Of a DNA stretch of 64,000 nucleotides, positions 1 to 7,781 are shown in pieces. Position 1 is the stretch's first letter. Every line of letters starts with the position of its first letter. Source of the DNA: Auritidibacter sp. Marseille-P8566. GTDB taxonomy: Bacteria > Actinomycetota > Actinomycetes > Actinomycetales > Microbacteriaceae. Where the stretch lies: NCBI GenBank assembly GCA_945895375.1, contig CAMDEE010000002.1, forward strand, positions 62,001-126,000. Reading direction: 5' to 3'. The position numbers and the translations under genes were made by a program. Below the pieces are notes generated by a model. That model was not told the origin of the DNA, did not search any database, and saw only the letters and a program-made list of their open reading frames with translations.

Positions 1-193
1 TTCAACTTATGCCCTAACTAACGCAACTTTAAGTTATGCGAAAGCTATAGCAAACAAGGGTTGGCTTCTAGCCTGCCAACAGGACTCAGCTCTAGCACTA
101 GGGCTAAACACGCATGATGGAGCGTTGGTTAGCCAACCTGTAGCTGAGGCTCACGGACTTGAGTTTGCTGACGTAGCGAAGGTTCTGGCATAG
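1..193 (+). CDS. ald: Alanine dehydrogenase, C-terminal fragment (5' end outside window)
   Basis: Reading frame 2 is open from the first base to a TAG at 191-193 and gives about 63 residues. It includes the block ALGLNTHDG followed by VAEAHGL, which I recognise as the conserved C-terminus of NAD-dependent L-alanine dehydrogenase (alanine + NAD+ to pyruvate + ammonia + NADH, cytoplasmic). The preceding TNATLSYAKAIANKGW also matches the C-terminal helices of that family. The catalytic and Rossmann parts lie upstream of the window. Its last 65 bases overlap the 3' end of the convergent FtsK-like gene. Confidence 0.88.
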   Translation, partial: STYALTNATLSYAKAIANKGWLLACQQDSALALGLNTHDGALVSQPVAEAHGLEFADVAKVLA

Positions 194-1709
194 CCAACTG
201 AATCGAAAGATTCTTAAACCAACCTCTACCAGGTGGTAATTTTTCATTCCACTGGTTCTTGGGTAAACCAGACGCCAGATGCTGATCTAAGTTGCCCTGT
301 CGAAGATTGATAATGTTTTCAAATCTTCGTTGGAGAGACAGCGGCATGAGAAAGGAACTCGACATTGCGCAGATTACCTGCCTGCCAGCTTGAAATGCCT
401 CCTCTAGTTCCTGAGTAGTTGGGCAATCCAGCACGATGGCATCCGTCACACTAGACGCGTTCAAACAAAACATTGATTTGCCCGAGCCTTTAGCCCCGAC
501 CACCAAAAGTGACGCGCCATTCAGATCAGCAAAAGAAAACCTTTCGAATCTGTGCTGAAGAGGTATGTCAAAGATTCCTAGCAAGCCATCTTGTGAGGTT
601 ATCTCAAGTGGCAGGCCGTTGGTCCAGCCCGAAACTAGCTCCGGATAGAGCTTTGCCTCTCCAATCATCGGTATTGCTTTTGATATAGGAAAGTCAAAGG
701 AAATGGTGTTACTCCCCCAAATTGCCAAGGCTCTTGAAGAGTTCGAGACACTTGCTCGAACATTAGGGATAAGGGAAATCAAATCGCCTGGATCCATAGC
801 CCCTAAAGCAAAACGCATAGTTAGGTTCGCAATTAGGGCTCTGGGTATGCCTGATAGTGATTGGCTGGTAGCAATCAAGTGCACGCCTAGCGACCTTCCT
901 CTAGCCGCAATTGCTTCAAGCGTTCCAATGGCAAGGGGGTGTGAGGTAACGATTGCTGGTAACTCATCGGCCAACACAATCATTCTGGCAAGCTCAGGTA
1001 ATTGCTCTATAGAAGATTTCCCTGCGTTAGCCAACAAGTGCTCACGCCTCTTGAGTTCGCCTGATAGGTACTGCCAAAACCTTTCATGCCTAACCTCATC
1101 TAAGTCTGTGATTAGGGTCAATGCGGCGGGGTGCTCATCGAGCTTTCTAAGCGCAGCACCTCCCTTGAAATCAACAAGGACTAGTTGCAACTTTCCTACT
1201 TGAACTCCGACCAACATAGATGAGGTAATCAGCTTTAGAAACTCGCTCTTACCTGAGCCCGTGGAGCCAACGATAAGGGCGTGAGGACCATCGTTGACTA
1301 AATCAAACTCAAGATTATTACCCTCAGCTACCCCTGCCCAGAACGGTAACTGCCCTGCTCTGGTTGATCGATAAAAGGACTCCTCTAGTTCTTCGGTTCG
1401 CTTTCTCACATCTCTCTCTGCAGAGAGCTTGCTGAAGTGATCGAAGAAGATGTCGCTGTATTGTTCCTTGAAAAACCAGCCTGACTTGGGTAGCTGTTTA
1501 TCCCCTATGGCCAGAGCACTCGGAGTTACCCAAATGGGCTGATCGCTGAAATCATCATCCTTCTCTTTCTTGCCCCGACGCATTAGAGCCATGGTTAAAG
1601 CAGCAGATAAAACACTCACAAAAGTGAACAGAGCAAACTGCCACATTCCCGTAACCAGCGCCATCACAACACCTAGAAGCAGTCCAGGAATCAGGGCAAA
1701 CCAGCGCAT
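129..1709 (-). CDS. FtsK/SpoIIIE (EccC/EssC-like) membrane-anchored P-loop ATPase
   Basis: Numbered from an upstream ATG at 1775, the protein has two hydrophobic segments near residues 24-42 and 45-65, and a first P-loop GSTGSGKS at 170-177. The Walker B-like stretch MIVLADE is at 265-271, and a second, smaller P-loop GAKGSGKS is at 427-434. Tandem ATPase modules behind a short membrane anchor recall type VII secretion ATPases (EccC/EssC) more than chromosomal FtsK, because there is no gamma DNA-binding domain. No WXG100 substrate or other secretion gene lies nearby, so its role is unknown. I prefer the ATG at 1709 (residue 23), because bases 1745-1774 form a terminator-like hairpin inside the longer N-terminus. 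The C-terminal coding region overlaps ald. Confidence 0.72.
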   Translation of the reverse strand: MRWFALIPGLLLGVVMALVTGMWQFALFTFVSVLSAALTMALMRRGKKEKDDDFSDQPIWVTPSALAIGDKQLPKSGWFFKEQYSDIFFDHFSKLSAERDVRKRTEELEESFYRSTRAGQLPFWAGVAEGNNLEFDLVNDGPHALIVGSTGSGKSEFLKLITSSMLVGVQVGKLQLVLVDFKGGAALRKLDEHPAALTLITDLDEVRHERFWQYLSGELKRREHLLANAGKSSIEQLPELARMIVLADELPAIVTSHPLAIGTLEAIAARGRSLGVHLIATSQSLSGIPRALIANLTMRFALGAMDPGDLISLIPNVRASVSNSSRALAIWGSNTISFDFPISKAIPMIGEAKLYPELVSGWTNGLPLEITSQDGLLGIFDIPLQHRFERFSFADLNGASLLVVGAKGSGKSMFCLNASSVTDAIVLDCPTTQELEEAFQAGRQVICAMSSSFLMPLSLQRRFENIINLRQGNLDQHLASGLPKNQWNEKLPPGRGWFKNLSIQLAMPEPSLRQQTQVREPQLQVG

Positions 1710-1744
1710 GAATAGATGTTGCCTCAATCCCGAGGTAAAACTAA

Positions 1745-1774
1745 TGCCCGTTACCTTTATGTGGATAACGGGCA
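1745..1774 (-). terminator. Intrinsic terminator downstream of the aldehyde dehydrogenase gene
   Basis: TGCCCGTTA (1745-1753) pairs perfectly with TAACGGGCA (1766-1774) around a 12-base loop. On the minus strand the stem is followed by TTAGTTTT. It lies about 20 bases past the dehydrogenase stop codon at 1795, as a terminator for that gene should, and it argues against starting the FtsK-like gene at 1775. Confidence 0.65.
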
Positions 1775-1794
1775 ATAGGTTTGAAACTTGAGAA

Positions 1795-3228
1795 CTAGTC
1801 TCCGATGTAGCTCATGACGTGCTTGATACGGGTGTAGTCCTCGAAACCATACATTGACAAGTCTTTTCCATAACCTGAGTGACGGAATCCACCGTGAGGC
1901 ATTTCTGCAGCTAGTGGTATGTGGGTGTTGATCCAAACACAACCGAAGTTCAAGCCCTTCGCAAAGCGCATTGCTCTAGTGTGGTTGCTTGTCCAAACAG
2001 ATGATGCCAAACCGTACTTCACATCGTTAGCCCAGCGCATGGCTTCAGCGTCATCCTTGAAGCTCTGAACTGTAACTACAGGACCAAATATTTCCCTCTG
2101 GATGTGCTCGTCGGTCTGCTTTAGGCCAGTCAATACTGTTGCTTCGTGGAAGTAACCACTACTCTCAATCGCTTTACCACCGATAGCGATAGATGCGTGA
2201 TCTGGTAGACGGTCGATGAAACCAGTTACCTGAGCTAGCTGGTTTACGTTGTTTACTGGGCCAAACAAAATGTCATCTCTACTTGGATCTCCTGTTATCG
2301 CATTTGCCTTTACTTCAGCAGTCAAGATTGCAACGAACTCATCGTGAACACTCTCGTGAACCAAGATACGAGTTGCAGCTGTGCAGTCTTGACCTGCGTT
2401 AAAGAATCCAGCAACAACAATCTGTGCTGCGGCCTTGTGAAGATCTGCATCAGCAAAAACAATTACTGGAGCCTTGCCGCCTAGTTCAAGGTGGACTCTC
2501 TTTAGATCAAGAGCTGCGCTCTTAGCAACTTCCATACCCGCTCTAACAGAACCGGTAATTGAAACCATCTGTGGAATCTCGTGCTCAATCATTGCTCTAC
2601 CAGTGTCGCGGCTACCGGTCACAACGTTGAATACACCTTCAGGTAAGAATTCGCTTGCAATCTCAGCAAGCAAAAGAGTCGATGCAGGAGTTGTATCTGA
2701 TGGCTTCAAAACAATTGTGTTTCCTGCAGCAATAGCAGGAGCAAATTTCCAGGTTGCCATATTCAATGGATAGTTCCATGGGGTCACCTGACCGATAACA
2801 CCAATTGGCTCTCTTCTGATTGAAGAGGTGTGGTCTTTTGCGTACTCAGCAGTTGCACGACCTTCAAGGTTTCTAGCAGCACCAGCAAAGAATCGAATCT
2901 GATCAACAGAAACCATGACCTCATACTCAACTAGAGTGCTGCGAGGCTTACCTGTATTAAGAGATTCAACATCAGCCATCTCTTCAGCTCTTGCTTCTAG
3001 AGCATCTGCGATTCTAAACAAAGCAAGCTGACGCTCACCAGGGGTTGTTTGGCTCCAAGTCTCAAATGCCTTATCTGCTGCCTTATAGGCAGTGTCAACA
3101 TCGCTCTCGTTAGAGAGCTGTGATGTTGCATAAACCTCGCCATTGGCTGGGTTAGTGATGTCTAGGGTTTCACCTGACTTGGCAGCAACGTGGCTACCGT
3201 TGATGAAGTTTTTTAGTTCCTGTGCCAT
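1795..3228 (-). CDS. Gamma-aminobutyraldehyde / betaine-aldehyde-type dehydrogenase
   Basis: This is a 477-residue NAD(P)-dependent aldehyde dehydrogenase. The oxyanion-site Asn lies in TPWNYP (149-154), the general-base Glu248 is in LELGGK, and the catalytic Cys282 is in GQDC. The family resemblance is to gamma-aminobutyraldehyde and betaine-aldehyde dehydrogenases. It is divergent from a Lrp-type regulator and a class III aminotransferase, so the likely reaction is 4-aminobutanal to GABA, the second step of putrescine transamination. Substrate identity is inferred from context; other omega-amino aldehydes are possible. A good ribosome site (AAGGAG) precedes the ATG. A terminator hairpin follows at 1745-1774. 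Confidence 0.85.
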   Translation of the reverse strand: MAQELKNFINGSHVAAKSGETLDITNPANGEVYATSQLSNESDVDTAYKAADKAFETWSQTTPGERQLALFRIADALEARAEEMADVESLNTGKPRSTLVEYEVMVSVDQIRFFAGAARNLEGRATAEYAKDHTSSIRREPIGVIGQVTPWNYPLNMATWKFAPAIAAGNTIVLKPSDTTPASTLLLAEIASEFLPEGVFNVVTGSRDTGRAMIEHEIPQMVSITGSVRAGMEVAKSAALDLKRVHLELGGKAPVIVFADADLHKAAAQIVVAGFFNAGQDCTAATRILVHESVHDEFVAILTAEVKANAITGDPSRDDILFGPVNNVNQLAQVTGFIDRLPDHASIAIGGKAIESSGYFHEATVLTGLKQTDEHIQREIFGPVVTVQSFKDDAEAMRWANDVKYGLASSVWTSNHTRAMRFAKGLNFGCVWINTHIPLAAEMPHGGFRHSGYGKDLSMYGFEDYTRIKHVMSYIGD

Positions 3229-3308
3229 TTGAAAACTCTCCTTCGAGCCTTATAAAGGGTAAACATTGGGTGATTCTAATGTCTAAAGACTATTACAGGC
3301 CTTAGATG

Positions 3309-3318
3309 TTGGCACCAA
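3309..3318. promoter_or_regulatory. Putative regulator operator half-sites (TTGG-CA-CCAA)
   Basis: A short inverted repeat, TTGGCACCAA, lies in the divergent region between the aldehyde dehydrogenase and the Lrp-type regulator. The GCACCAA part also recurs inverted as TTGGTGC at 3371-3377. It belongs to a cluster of TTGG(C/T)-type half-sites. Confidence 0.4.
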
Positions 3319-3356
3319 TCCGTAGGTCAAAAGGCCAAAATGATACGGAATCTATA

Positions 3357-3374
3357 CCAAATTGGTAAATTTGG
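3357..3374. promoter_or_regulatory. Putative operator, inverted repeat CCAAATT-N4-AATTTGG
   Basis: This is a perfect 7-base inverted repeat with a 4-base spacer, upstream of the regulator start at 3421. The overlapping ACCAA-N-TTGGT is also symmetrical. It is probably a binding site for the adjacent Lrp/AsnC-type protein. Confidence 0.5.
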
Positions 3375-3392
3375 TGCGAAATCGGGACCATA

Positions 3393-3411
3393 TTGGCAAA
3401 AAGTGTGCCAA
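3393..3411. promoter_or_regulatory. Putative autoregulatory operator TTGGCA-N7-TGCCAA
   Basis: A perfect 6-base inverted repeat with a 7-base spacer ends 9 bases before the ATG at 3421. Its right arm overlaps the candidate -10 box CAAAAT (3409-3414), so bound regulator would block its own promoter. The size and symmetry fit a Lrp-family dimer site. Confidence 0.55.
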
Positions 3412-3420
3412 AATCGCAGT

Positions 3421-3894
3421 ATGGCTAGAACAGATCGGGCAAAGGCGTCAGTTCTCGATGACATCTCTAAGGAGATCATCGAGCAACTTCAGATGGACGG
3501 GCGCAAGCCATACAGCGAGATAGCCAAGGCTGTCGGATTAAGTGAAGCAGCTGTTCGCCAGAGAATGCAGAAGCTTCACGACACTGGGGTTATGCAAGTG
3601 GTGGCCGTTACCGATCCCCTCCAACTAGGTTTCTACCGCCAAGCAATGATTGGTATTCGCTGCACAGGTGACATGACTGAACTTGCCAACAAACTCTCTG
3701 CAATGCCAGAAGCAGACTACGTCGTTATGACAGCTGGATCTTTTGACATCTTGGTTGAAGTCGTAGTGGAAAACGACCAGGACCTAATCGATGTCCTAAA
3801 CACAAAAATCAGATCGCTACCAGAAGTGGTTTCAACTGAAACTTTTGTGTATCTAAAACTCCACAAGCAGTTCTATAACTGGGGTGTTAGATAA
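3421..3894 (+). CDS. Lrp/AsnC-family transcriptional regulator of putrescine utilisation
   Basis: An N-terminal winged helix-turn-helix (SEIAKAVGLSEAAVRQRMQKL) is followed by an RAM/AsnC ligand-binding alpha-beta domain; the total is about 157 residues, the normal family length. The frame is open upstream to 3340, but the ATG at 3421 is preferred: the extension would cover two inverted repeats, and CAAAAT lies exactly 6 bases before this ATG, suggesting a leaderless message. It sits between the aldehyde dehydrogenase (divergent) and the aminotransferase (downstream, same strand), so it probably senses a polyamine-pathway amine or amino acid and controls both. The effector is not deducible from sequence. 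Confidence 0.85.
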   Translation: MARTDRAKASVLDDISKEIIEQLQMDGRKPYSEIAKAVGLSEAAVRQRMQKLHDTGVMQVVAVTDPLQLGFYRQAMIGIRCTGDMTELANKLSAMPEADYVVMTAGSFDILVEVVVENDQDLIDVLNTKIRSLPEVVSTETFVYLKLHKQFYNWGVR

Positions 3895-3989
3895 CTAAAT
3901 AGGTTTGGGTATCGGAAGATACTCGAAGTGAGTTGCCACCCGGCAATTCAAAAGTGCAACACAAATGAAAATGTAAAGAGTGATATCAA

Positions 3990-5498
3990 ATGGCAATCCA
4001 GGAGAGCATAGCCCGAAAGCTTGTCTCAGCTTTAAAGCGAGACAAGGCTCCTGTCAAAAGACAGGCCAAAGCAAGAGCCGACCAAGCCACTCCGCTTCTC
4101 AAAGCTCGTAGAGCTGGAAAAGAAGCAACCCCGGCAATGCTGCAAAAAGCTGCAAAAGACAACTTGTTTTTGCACTTTACCCGTCACAGTCCATATGAGA
4201 AGAGTGATATTCCTATCATCACGAGAGCTGAAGGACACCACTTCTGGGACATCAACGGTAAAAAGTACTTTGATGGTATTTCATCATTGTTCGCAGTTAA
4301 CGTCGGTCACGGTCGAGAAAGATTAGCTGAAGCGGCTGCAAAGCAGATGAAGAAGTTGGATTACTTCCCAATCTGGTCACACGCCCACGCTCCAGCGATC
4401 GAACTATCGGAACGCATACTTTCGTATGCACCTAAAAACCTGAGTCGCGTTTTCTTTACCACCGGTGGTGGTGAGGCAAATGAGACCGCCTGGAAATTAG
4501 CCAAGCAATACTTCAAGATGACCGGTAAGCCACTAAAGCACAAGGTACTAACCCGTGCCGTTGCCTACCACGGAACATCACACGGTGCATTGTCACTAAC
4601 TGGTATTCCTGCCATGAAGAAGATGTTTGAGCCTCTAGTTCCAAGCACCTTCAGAGTCCCAAACACCAACTGGTATAGAGCACAAGACGACTTCGAGAAC
4701 GAAGAAGCCTTTGCGATGTGGGCTGCAGACAGAGTTGAAGAAATGATTCTGTTTGAAGATCCAGATACCGTAGCCGCGTTCTTTATTGAGCCGGTTCAAA
4801 ACTCAGGTGGTTGTTTCACCTCCCCTCCTTCATACTTCAAGCGTGTTCGCGAAATTTGCGACAAGTACGATGTTCTGTTGGTAGCGGATGAAACAATCGA
4901 TGGTTTTGGTCGTATTGGAACCATGTTCGCTAGCGAGCGTTATGGGCTAGAGCCTGACATGTTGGTTTGTGCCAAGGGTATTACCTCGGCTTACCAACCT
5001 CTGGGTGCGCTAATGATTACCGAGAAGTTGTTTGAGCCTTTCAAAACTGGAACAAACATCTTCGCTCACGGATACACCTTCGCAGGTCACCCTGTGGCTT
5101 GTGCAGTGGCTCTTGAAAACCTAGACATCTTCGATGAGGAAGACCTAGTAGGTAACGTTGCTCGCAACGAAGCTGCTTTCAAGAAGACCCTGGAGAAGCT
5201 AAAGGATCTTCCTATTGTTGGTGACGTTCGTGGTGCAGGTTACTTCTACGCCATCGAACTAGTTCGTGATAAGGACACCAGAGAGTCATTCAACGACAAA
5301 GAGTCAGAGAAGCTGCTGCGACAGTTCCTAAGCAACGACATGTATAAGAATGGATTGTATTGTCGCTCCGATGACCGTGGCGACCCTGTAGTTCAGCTAG
5401 CTCCGCCTTTGACCATTGGTCAAAAGGAGTTTGATGAACTAGAGCAGATACTTCGAAGCAGCCTTTCCAAAGCTGGAAAGATGTTCGAGCTGATGTAA
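3990..5498 (+). CDS. Class III aminotransferase, probable putrescine/diamine--pyruvate aminotransferase
   Basis: A 502-residue PLP enzyme of fold type I. The PLP-binding GGGEANETA segment is near 159-167, Asp300 is in VADET, and the Schiff-base Lys329 is in CAKGIT. Overall it resembles omega-amino acid/putrescine--pyruvate aminotransferases (SpuC group). In the motif usually written DEVICGFGR, this protein has DETIDGFGR. With the neighbouring aldehyde dehydrogenase it would convert putrescine to 4-aminobutanal and then GABA. The N-terminal 40 residues are unusually basic. A strong terminator follows directly. Substrate is inferred from context. Confidence 0.82.
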   Translation: MAIQESIARKLVSALKRDKAPVKRQAKARADQATPLLKARRAGKEATPAMLQKAAKDNLFLHFTRHSPYEKSDIPIITRAEGHHFWDINGKKYFDGISSLFAVNVGHGRERLAEAAAKQMKKLDYFPIWSHAHAPAIELSERILSYAPKNLSRVFFTTGGGEANETAWKLAKQYFKMTGKPLKHKVLTRAVAYHGTSHGALSLTGIPAMKKMFEPLVPSTFRVPNTNWYRAQDDFENEEAFAMWAADRVEEMILFEDPDTVAAFFIEPVQNSGGCFTSPPSYFKRVREICDKYDVLLVADETIDGFGRIGTMFASERYGLEPDMLVCAKGITSAYQPLGALMITEKLFEPFKTGTNIFAHGYTFAGHPVACAVALENLDIFDEEDLVGNVARNEAAFKKTLEKLKDLPIVGDVRGAGYFYAIELVRDKDTRESFNDKESEKLLRQFLSNDMYKNGLYCRSDDRGDPVVQLAPPLTIGQKEFDELEQILRSSLSKAGKMFELM

Positions 5499-5512
5499 TC
5501 CTGAAGTTCATA

Positions 5513-5558
5513 AAAGAACCCGGTTATCCACCAATCTAAAGGGATAACCGGGTTCTTT
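5513..5558. terminator. Intrinsic terminator with a 17-bp perfect stem
   Basis: AAAGAACCCGGTTATCC (5513-5529) is the exact reverse complement of 5542-5558, with a 12-base loop and TTT at the end of the stem. It closes the aminotransferase transcript, 15 bases after its stop codon. Confidence 0.88.
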
Positions 5559-5569
5559 ACATATGTCGG

Positions 5570-5575
5570 TATTCT
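5570..5575 (+). promoter_or_regulatory. -10 box TATTCT for leaderless ogt-tag transcript
   Basis: TATTCT is followed by 6 bases and then the GTG start at 5582. There is no Shine-Dalgarno sequence, which fits transcription starting at the start codon. Confidence 0.55.
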
Positions 5576-5581
5576 CTAATT

Positions 5582-6070
5582 GTGAAACTCAGTCAATACT
5601 CATCCATAACCTTCAAGTCCCCTATCGGCCTTATTCGAGTGTTCGAATCCAATGGCAAGATAACCTCGATAGATCTAGCCGTGAGCGGAGCTAAGGAGAG
5701 TTCAAGCACTAATCCAACACTTCTTCAAGCCAAGAAAGAAATTGACTCATACTTTGCTGGCACCCTCACTAAGTTCACAATGCCTGTGGACCTCACCAAA
5801 GGAACCCCATTCCAGCGAGCTGTGTGGAAGGAAATCAACAAAATCAAGTTTGGTCAAGTCAAGACTTATGCAGACATCGCCAAAGCCATTGGAAAACCAT
5901 TAGCTGCTAGAGCTGTTGGCGGGGCTGTGGGATCTAACCCAATCCCCTTGGTTATTGGTTGTCACAGAGTCTTAGGTTCCACTGGCAAGATCACTGGGTA
6001 TTCCGGAGGTAAAGGAATTCCAACCAAGCGAATACTTCTCAAATTAGAAGGAATTGCTTCCACAGAATGA
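5582..6070 (+). CDS. ogt: Methylated-DNA--protein-cysteine methyltransferase
   Basis: A suicide repair protein of 162 residues that transfers an alkyl group from O6-alkylguanine to its own cysteine. The TPFQRAVWKEI helix (75-85), TYADIAKAIG and SNPIPLVIGCHRV (118-130) are typical, and the acceptor is Cys127. The residue before the cysteine is Gly126, where most family members have Pro (PCHRV). It starts with GTG and has no ribosome site; a TATTCT box 6 bases upstream suggests a leaderless mRNA. The stop overlaps the start of tag by four bases (ATGA), so the two repair genes are translationally coupled. Confidence 0.93.
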   Translation: MKLSQYSSITFKSPIGLIRVFESNGKITSIDLAVSGAKESSSTNPTLLQAKKEIDSYFAGTLTKFTMPVDLTKGTPFQRAVWKEINKIKFGQVKTYADIAKAIGKPLAARAVGGAVGSNPIPLVIGCHRVLGSTGKITGYSGGKGIPTKRILLKLEGIASTE

Positions 6071-6660
6071 GCGATTTCCTTCGAAAGCATGAAGATGGGC
6101 TATCGCGCTGCAAATGGGCAGGCGTTGATGAGCTTTACGTTCAGTATCACGATGAAGAGTGGGGCGTAGCCGTTGCTGGCGACCAAGAAATGTTTGAGCG
6201 CATCACACTTGAAGGCTTTCAGGCAGGGCTTTCTTGGATAACTATCCTGAAAAGACGGGAGCACTTCAGAAAAGCGTTCCATAACTTCAACATCAAGAAG
6301 GTGGCAAAACTAACCGATTCAGATGTTGAGGCTCTGATGCTAAATGAAGGAATCATCAGAAATCGCGCCAAAATTCTAAGCACCATTAGAAATGCTCAGG
6401 TGGTCCTTGATCTTCAGAAGCAAGGAGAAAGCATCAGTGACATTGTTTGGAGCTTTGCACCTACTAGATCAAAGAGCACCTCCCCTGCTTCGTCCTTTGA
6501 ATGGCGGGCGACAAGTTCTGAATCTGATGCTCTGAGTAAACATCTAAAGAAATTAGGTTTCGGATTTGTTGGTTCAACAACTATGTATGCACTCATGCAA
6601 GCAACAGGATTTGTAAATGACCATGCTCCAGGCTGTTTTAGAAGGAAAGAACTTACTTAG
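6067..6660 (+). CDS. tag: DNA-3-methyladenine glycosylase I
   Basis: A 197-residue base-excision enzyme that removes 3-methyladenine. It carries the TAG zinc-snap ligands with the expected spacing: Cys15 and His28 near the N-terminus, His186 and Cys190 at the C-terminus. HDEEWGV and GFQAGLSWITILKRRE are family signatures. It overlaps ogt by 4 bases, forming a two-gene alkylation-repair operon. The stop is immediately followed by the convergent small membrane protein gene. Confidence 0.93.
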   Translation: MSDFLRKHEDGLSRCKWAGVDELYVQYHDEEWGVAVAGDQEMFERITLEGFQAGLSWITILKRREHFRKAFHNFNIKKVAKLTDSDVEALMLNEGIIRNRAKILSTIRNAQVVLDLQKQGESISDIVWSFAPTRSKSTSPASSFEWRATSSESDALSKHLKKLGFGFVGSTTMYALMQATGFVNDHAPGCFRRKELT

Positions 6661-6662
6661 GT

Positions 6663-6995
6663 TTAGTAAAGTTTTCTTTCACCATCGACATACTGTCTAC
6701 GAACAGCAACGACGATATCAAAGATTGCTAGCGGGGCAAATATTGGAAGCAAATAAGTCCAGCCAAAGTTTGCAATTGGCAATGTAGTTTGGGTTATCTC
6801 GTAAGCCAGATCCTCGACAACAGTTACAGTTGACGCTTCGTAATCCGTAACTGTTTGAATTCTAAGAAAAGCTATCGCGAATACGCTGTATGCGATGACC
6901 GGAACAGAAAGACATATTACCCAAGCAACTCTGACACCTAATCTCACCTTGTCAAAAGTCGATAACTGCTTCCTTACTTTCAATGTCTCGGGCAT
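6663..6995 (-). CDS. Small two-helix membrane protein of unknown function
   Basis: A 110-residue protein with hydrophobic helices near residues 20-45 and 74-96 and basic ends (KVRKQLSTFDKVRLGVR at the start, RRQYVDGERK at the end). I recognise no family. It begins 5 bases after the stop of yaaA, so it is probably co-transcribed with it. It is convergent with tag, with 2 bases between the stop codons. Confidence 0.65.
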   Translation of the reverse strand: MPETLKVRKQLSTFDKVRLGVRVAWVICLSVPVIAYSVFAIAFLRIQTVTDYEASTVTVVEDLAYEITQTTLPIANFGWTYLLPIFAPLAIFDIVVAVRRQYVDGERKLY

Positions 6996-7000
6996 AACCT

Positions 7001-7765
7001 TTACTTTGCTCGAATGATTTCACTGGTAATCAAATAGATTGTCTTACCCTCTACCTCTAAGCCTAAACCAGCCCTCTTGGCAACAGCTTTCAGTTGAGTC
7101 AAGGTCTTTGGAGGTGTCTTGGCCCTCACAAAAGCTCCAACTAACTCACCCTTGGCGGTTTTGTTGAAGTGATTCAGTGCTCGTCGCTGCCCCTTGCTAT
7201 CTTCTGCAACTACCTCAACCCAATATGAATCAAGATGTTCTGGGATCGGAGCTAGATCAACATAAGCCTTGGACCTAAGGTCAATGATTGGCATGTCCAC
7301 AAGACGGTTATAGGCAGCATCCTGGTGTTCACGCCACACTTTCTTCAGACTTAGCTTAGGCAACACTGTGTTAGCCGAGAGCCTGTACCAAGGGATTCGA
7401 TCGGTAGCTGAAATCAAGCCAAACAAAGCGCTTTGAATCAATACGTTTCCCCGCATTAGATCAACCTCATGCTTGGTGAAACTGTCTATGCCTATGGCCT
7501 TATACAAAGTCCCCTCATAGCGTTCATACGCTGGCATAGTGGGTGCTTGCCTAATGTCAAGGTTCAGTTCCCTATCGCCTTGCTGCTTGGGGCTGAGTTT
7601 TAGAACCTTGGTGGCCTCGGCTTTGTTCTTACAAACCTTGATGAGAGCATCCAGGATGAGATCCCTAGCCTCATTGAGCTGACCATAGCTCAGGTGAACC
7701 TGCTCAATAGTCAGATTAGATCCACCAATTCGCTTGGTTTCACTTGGAGGCAACAATAACAACAC
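7001..7765 (-). CDS. yaaA: YaaA-family peroxide-stress protein (UPF0246)
   Basis: A 254-residue protein starting MLLLLPPSETKR, the hallmark of the YaaA/UPF0246 family. In Escherichia coli YaaA limits intracellular iron and Fenton damage under peroxide stress. The conserved NVLIQSALFGLISATDRIPWYRLS core and the C-terminal KTAKGELVGAFVR are present. It starts with GTG; a minus-strand TAGGCT lies 6 bases upstream and no ribosome site is visible, so the message is probably leaderless. Its promoter overlaps that of the divergent adenosyltransferase. Confidence 0.88.
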   Translation of the reverse strand: MLLLLPPSETKRIGGSNLTIEQVHLSYGQLNEARDLILDALIKVCKNKAEATKVLKLSPKQQGDRELNLDIRQAPTMPAYERYEGTLYKAIGIDSFTKHEVDLMRGNVLIQSALFGLISATDRIPWYRLSANTVLPKLSLKKVWREHQDAAYNRLVDMPIIDLRSKAYVDLAPIPEHLDSYWVEVVAEDSKGQRRALNHFNKTAKGELVGAFVRAKTPPKTLTQLKAVAKRAGLGLEVEGKTIYLITSEIIRAK

Positions 7766-7771
7766 CTAACC

Positions 7772-7781
7772 AGCCTAGACT
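7772..7781. promoter_or_regulatory. Back-to-back -10 elements sharing a central TA (yaaA / adenosyltransferase)
   Basis: The 10 bases AGCCTAGACT contain TAGGCT on the minus strand (7777-7772) and TAGACT on the plus strand (7776-7781). Each is exactly 6 bases from its start codon (GTG at 7765, ATG at 7788). The two hexamers share bases 7776-7777. Confidence 0.6.

Noticed and set aside
703-1203. 166-residue plus-strand open frame
   Set aside because: It is a shadow of the FtsK-like ATPase frame on the other strand, with no family features.
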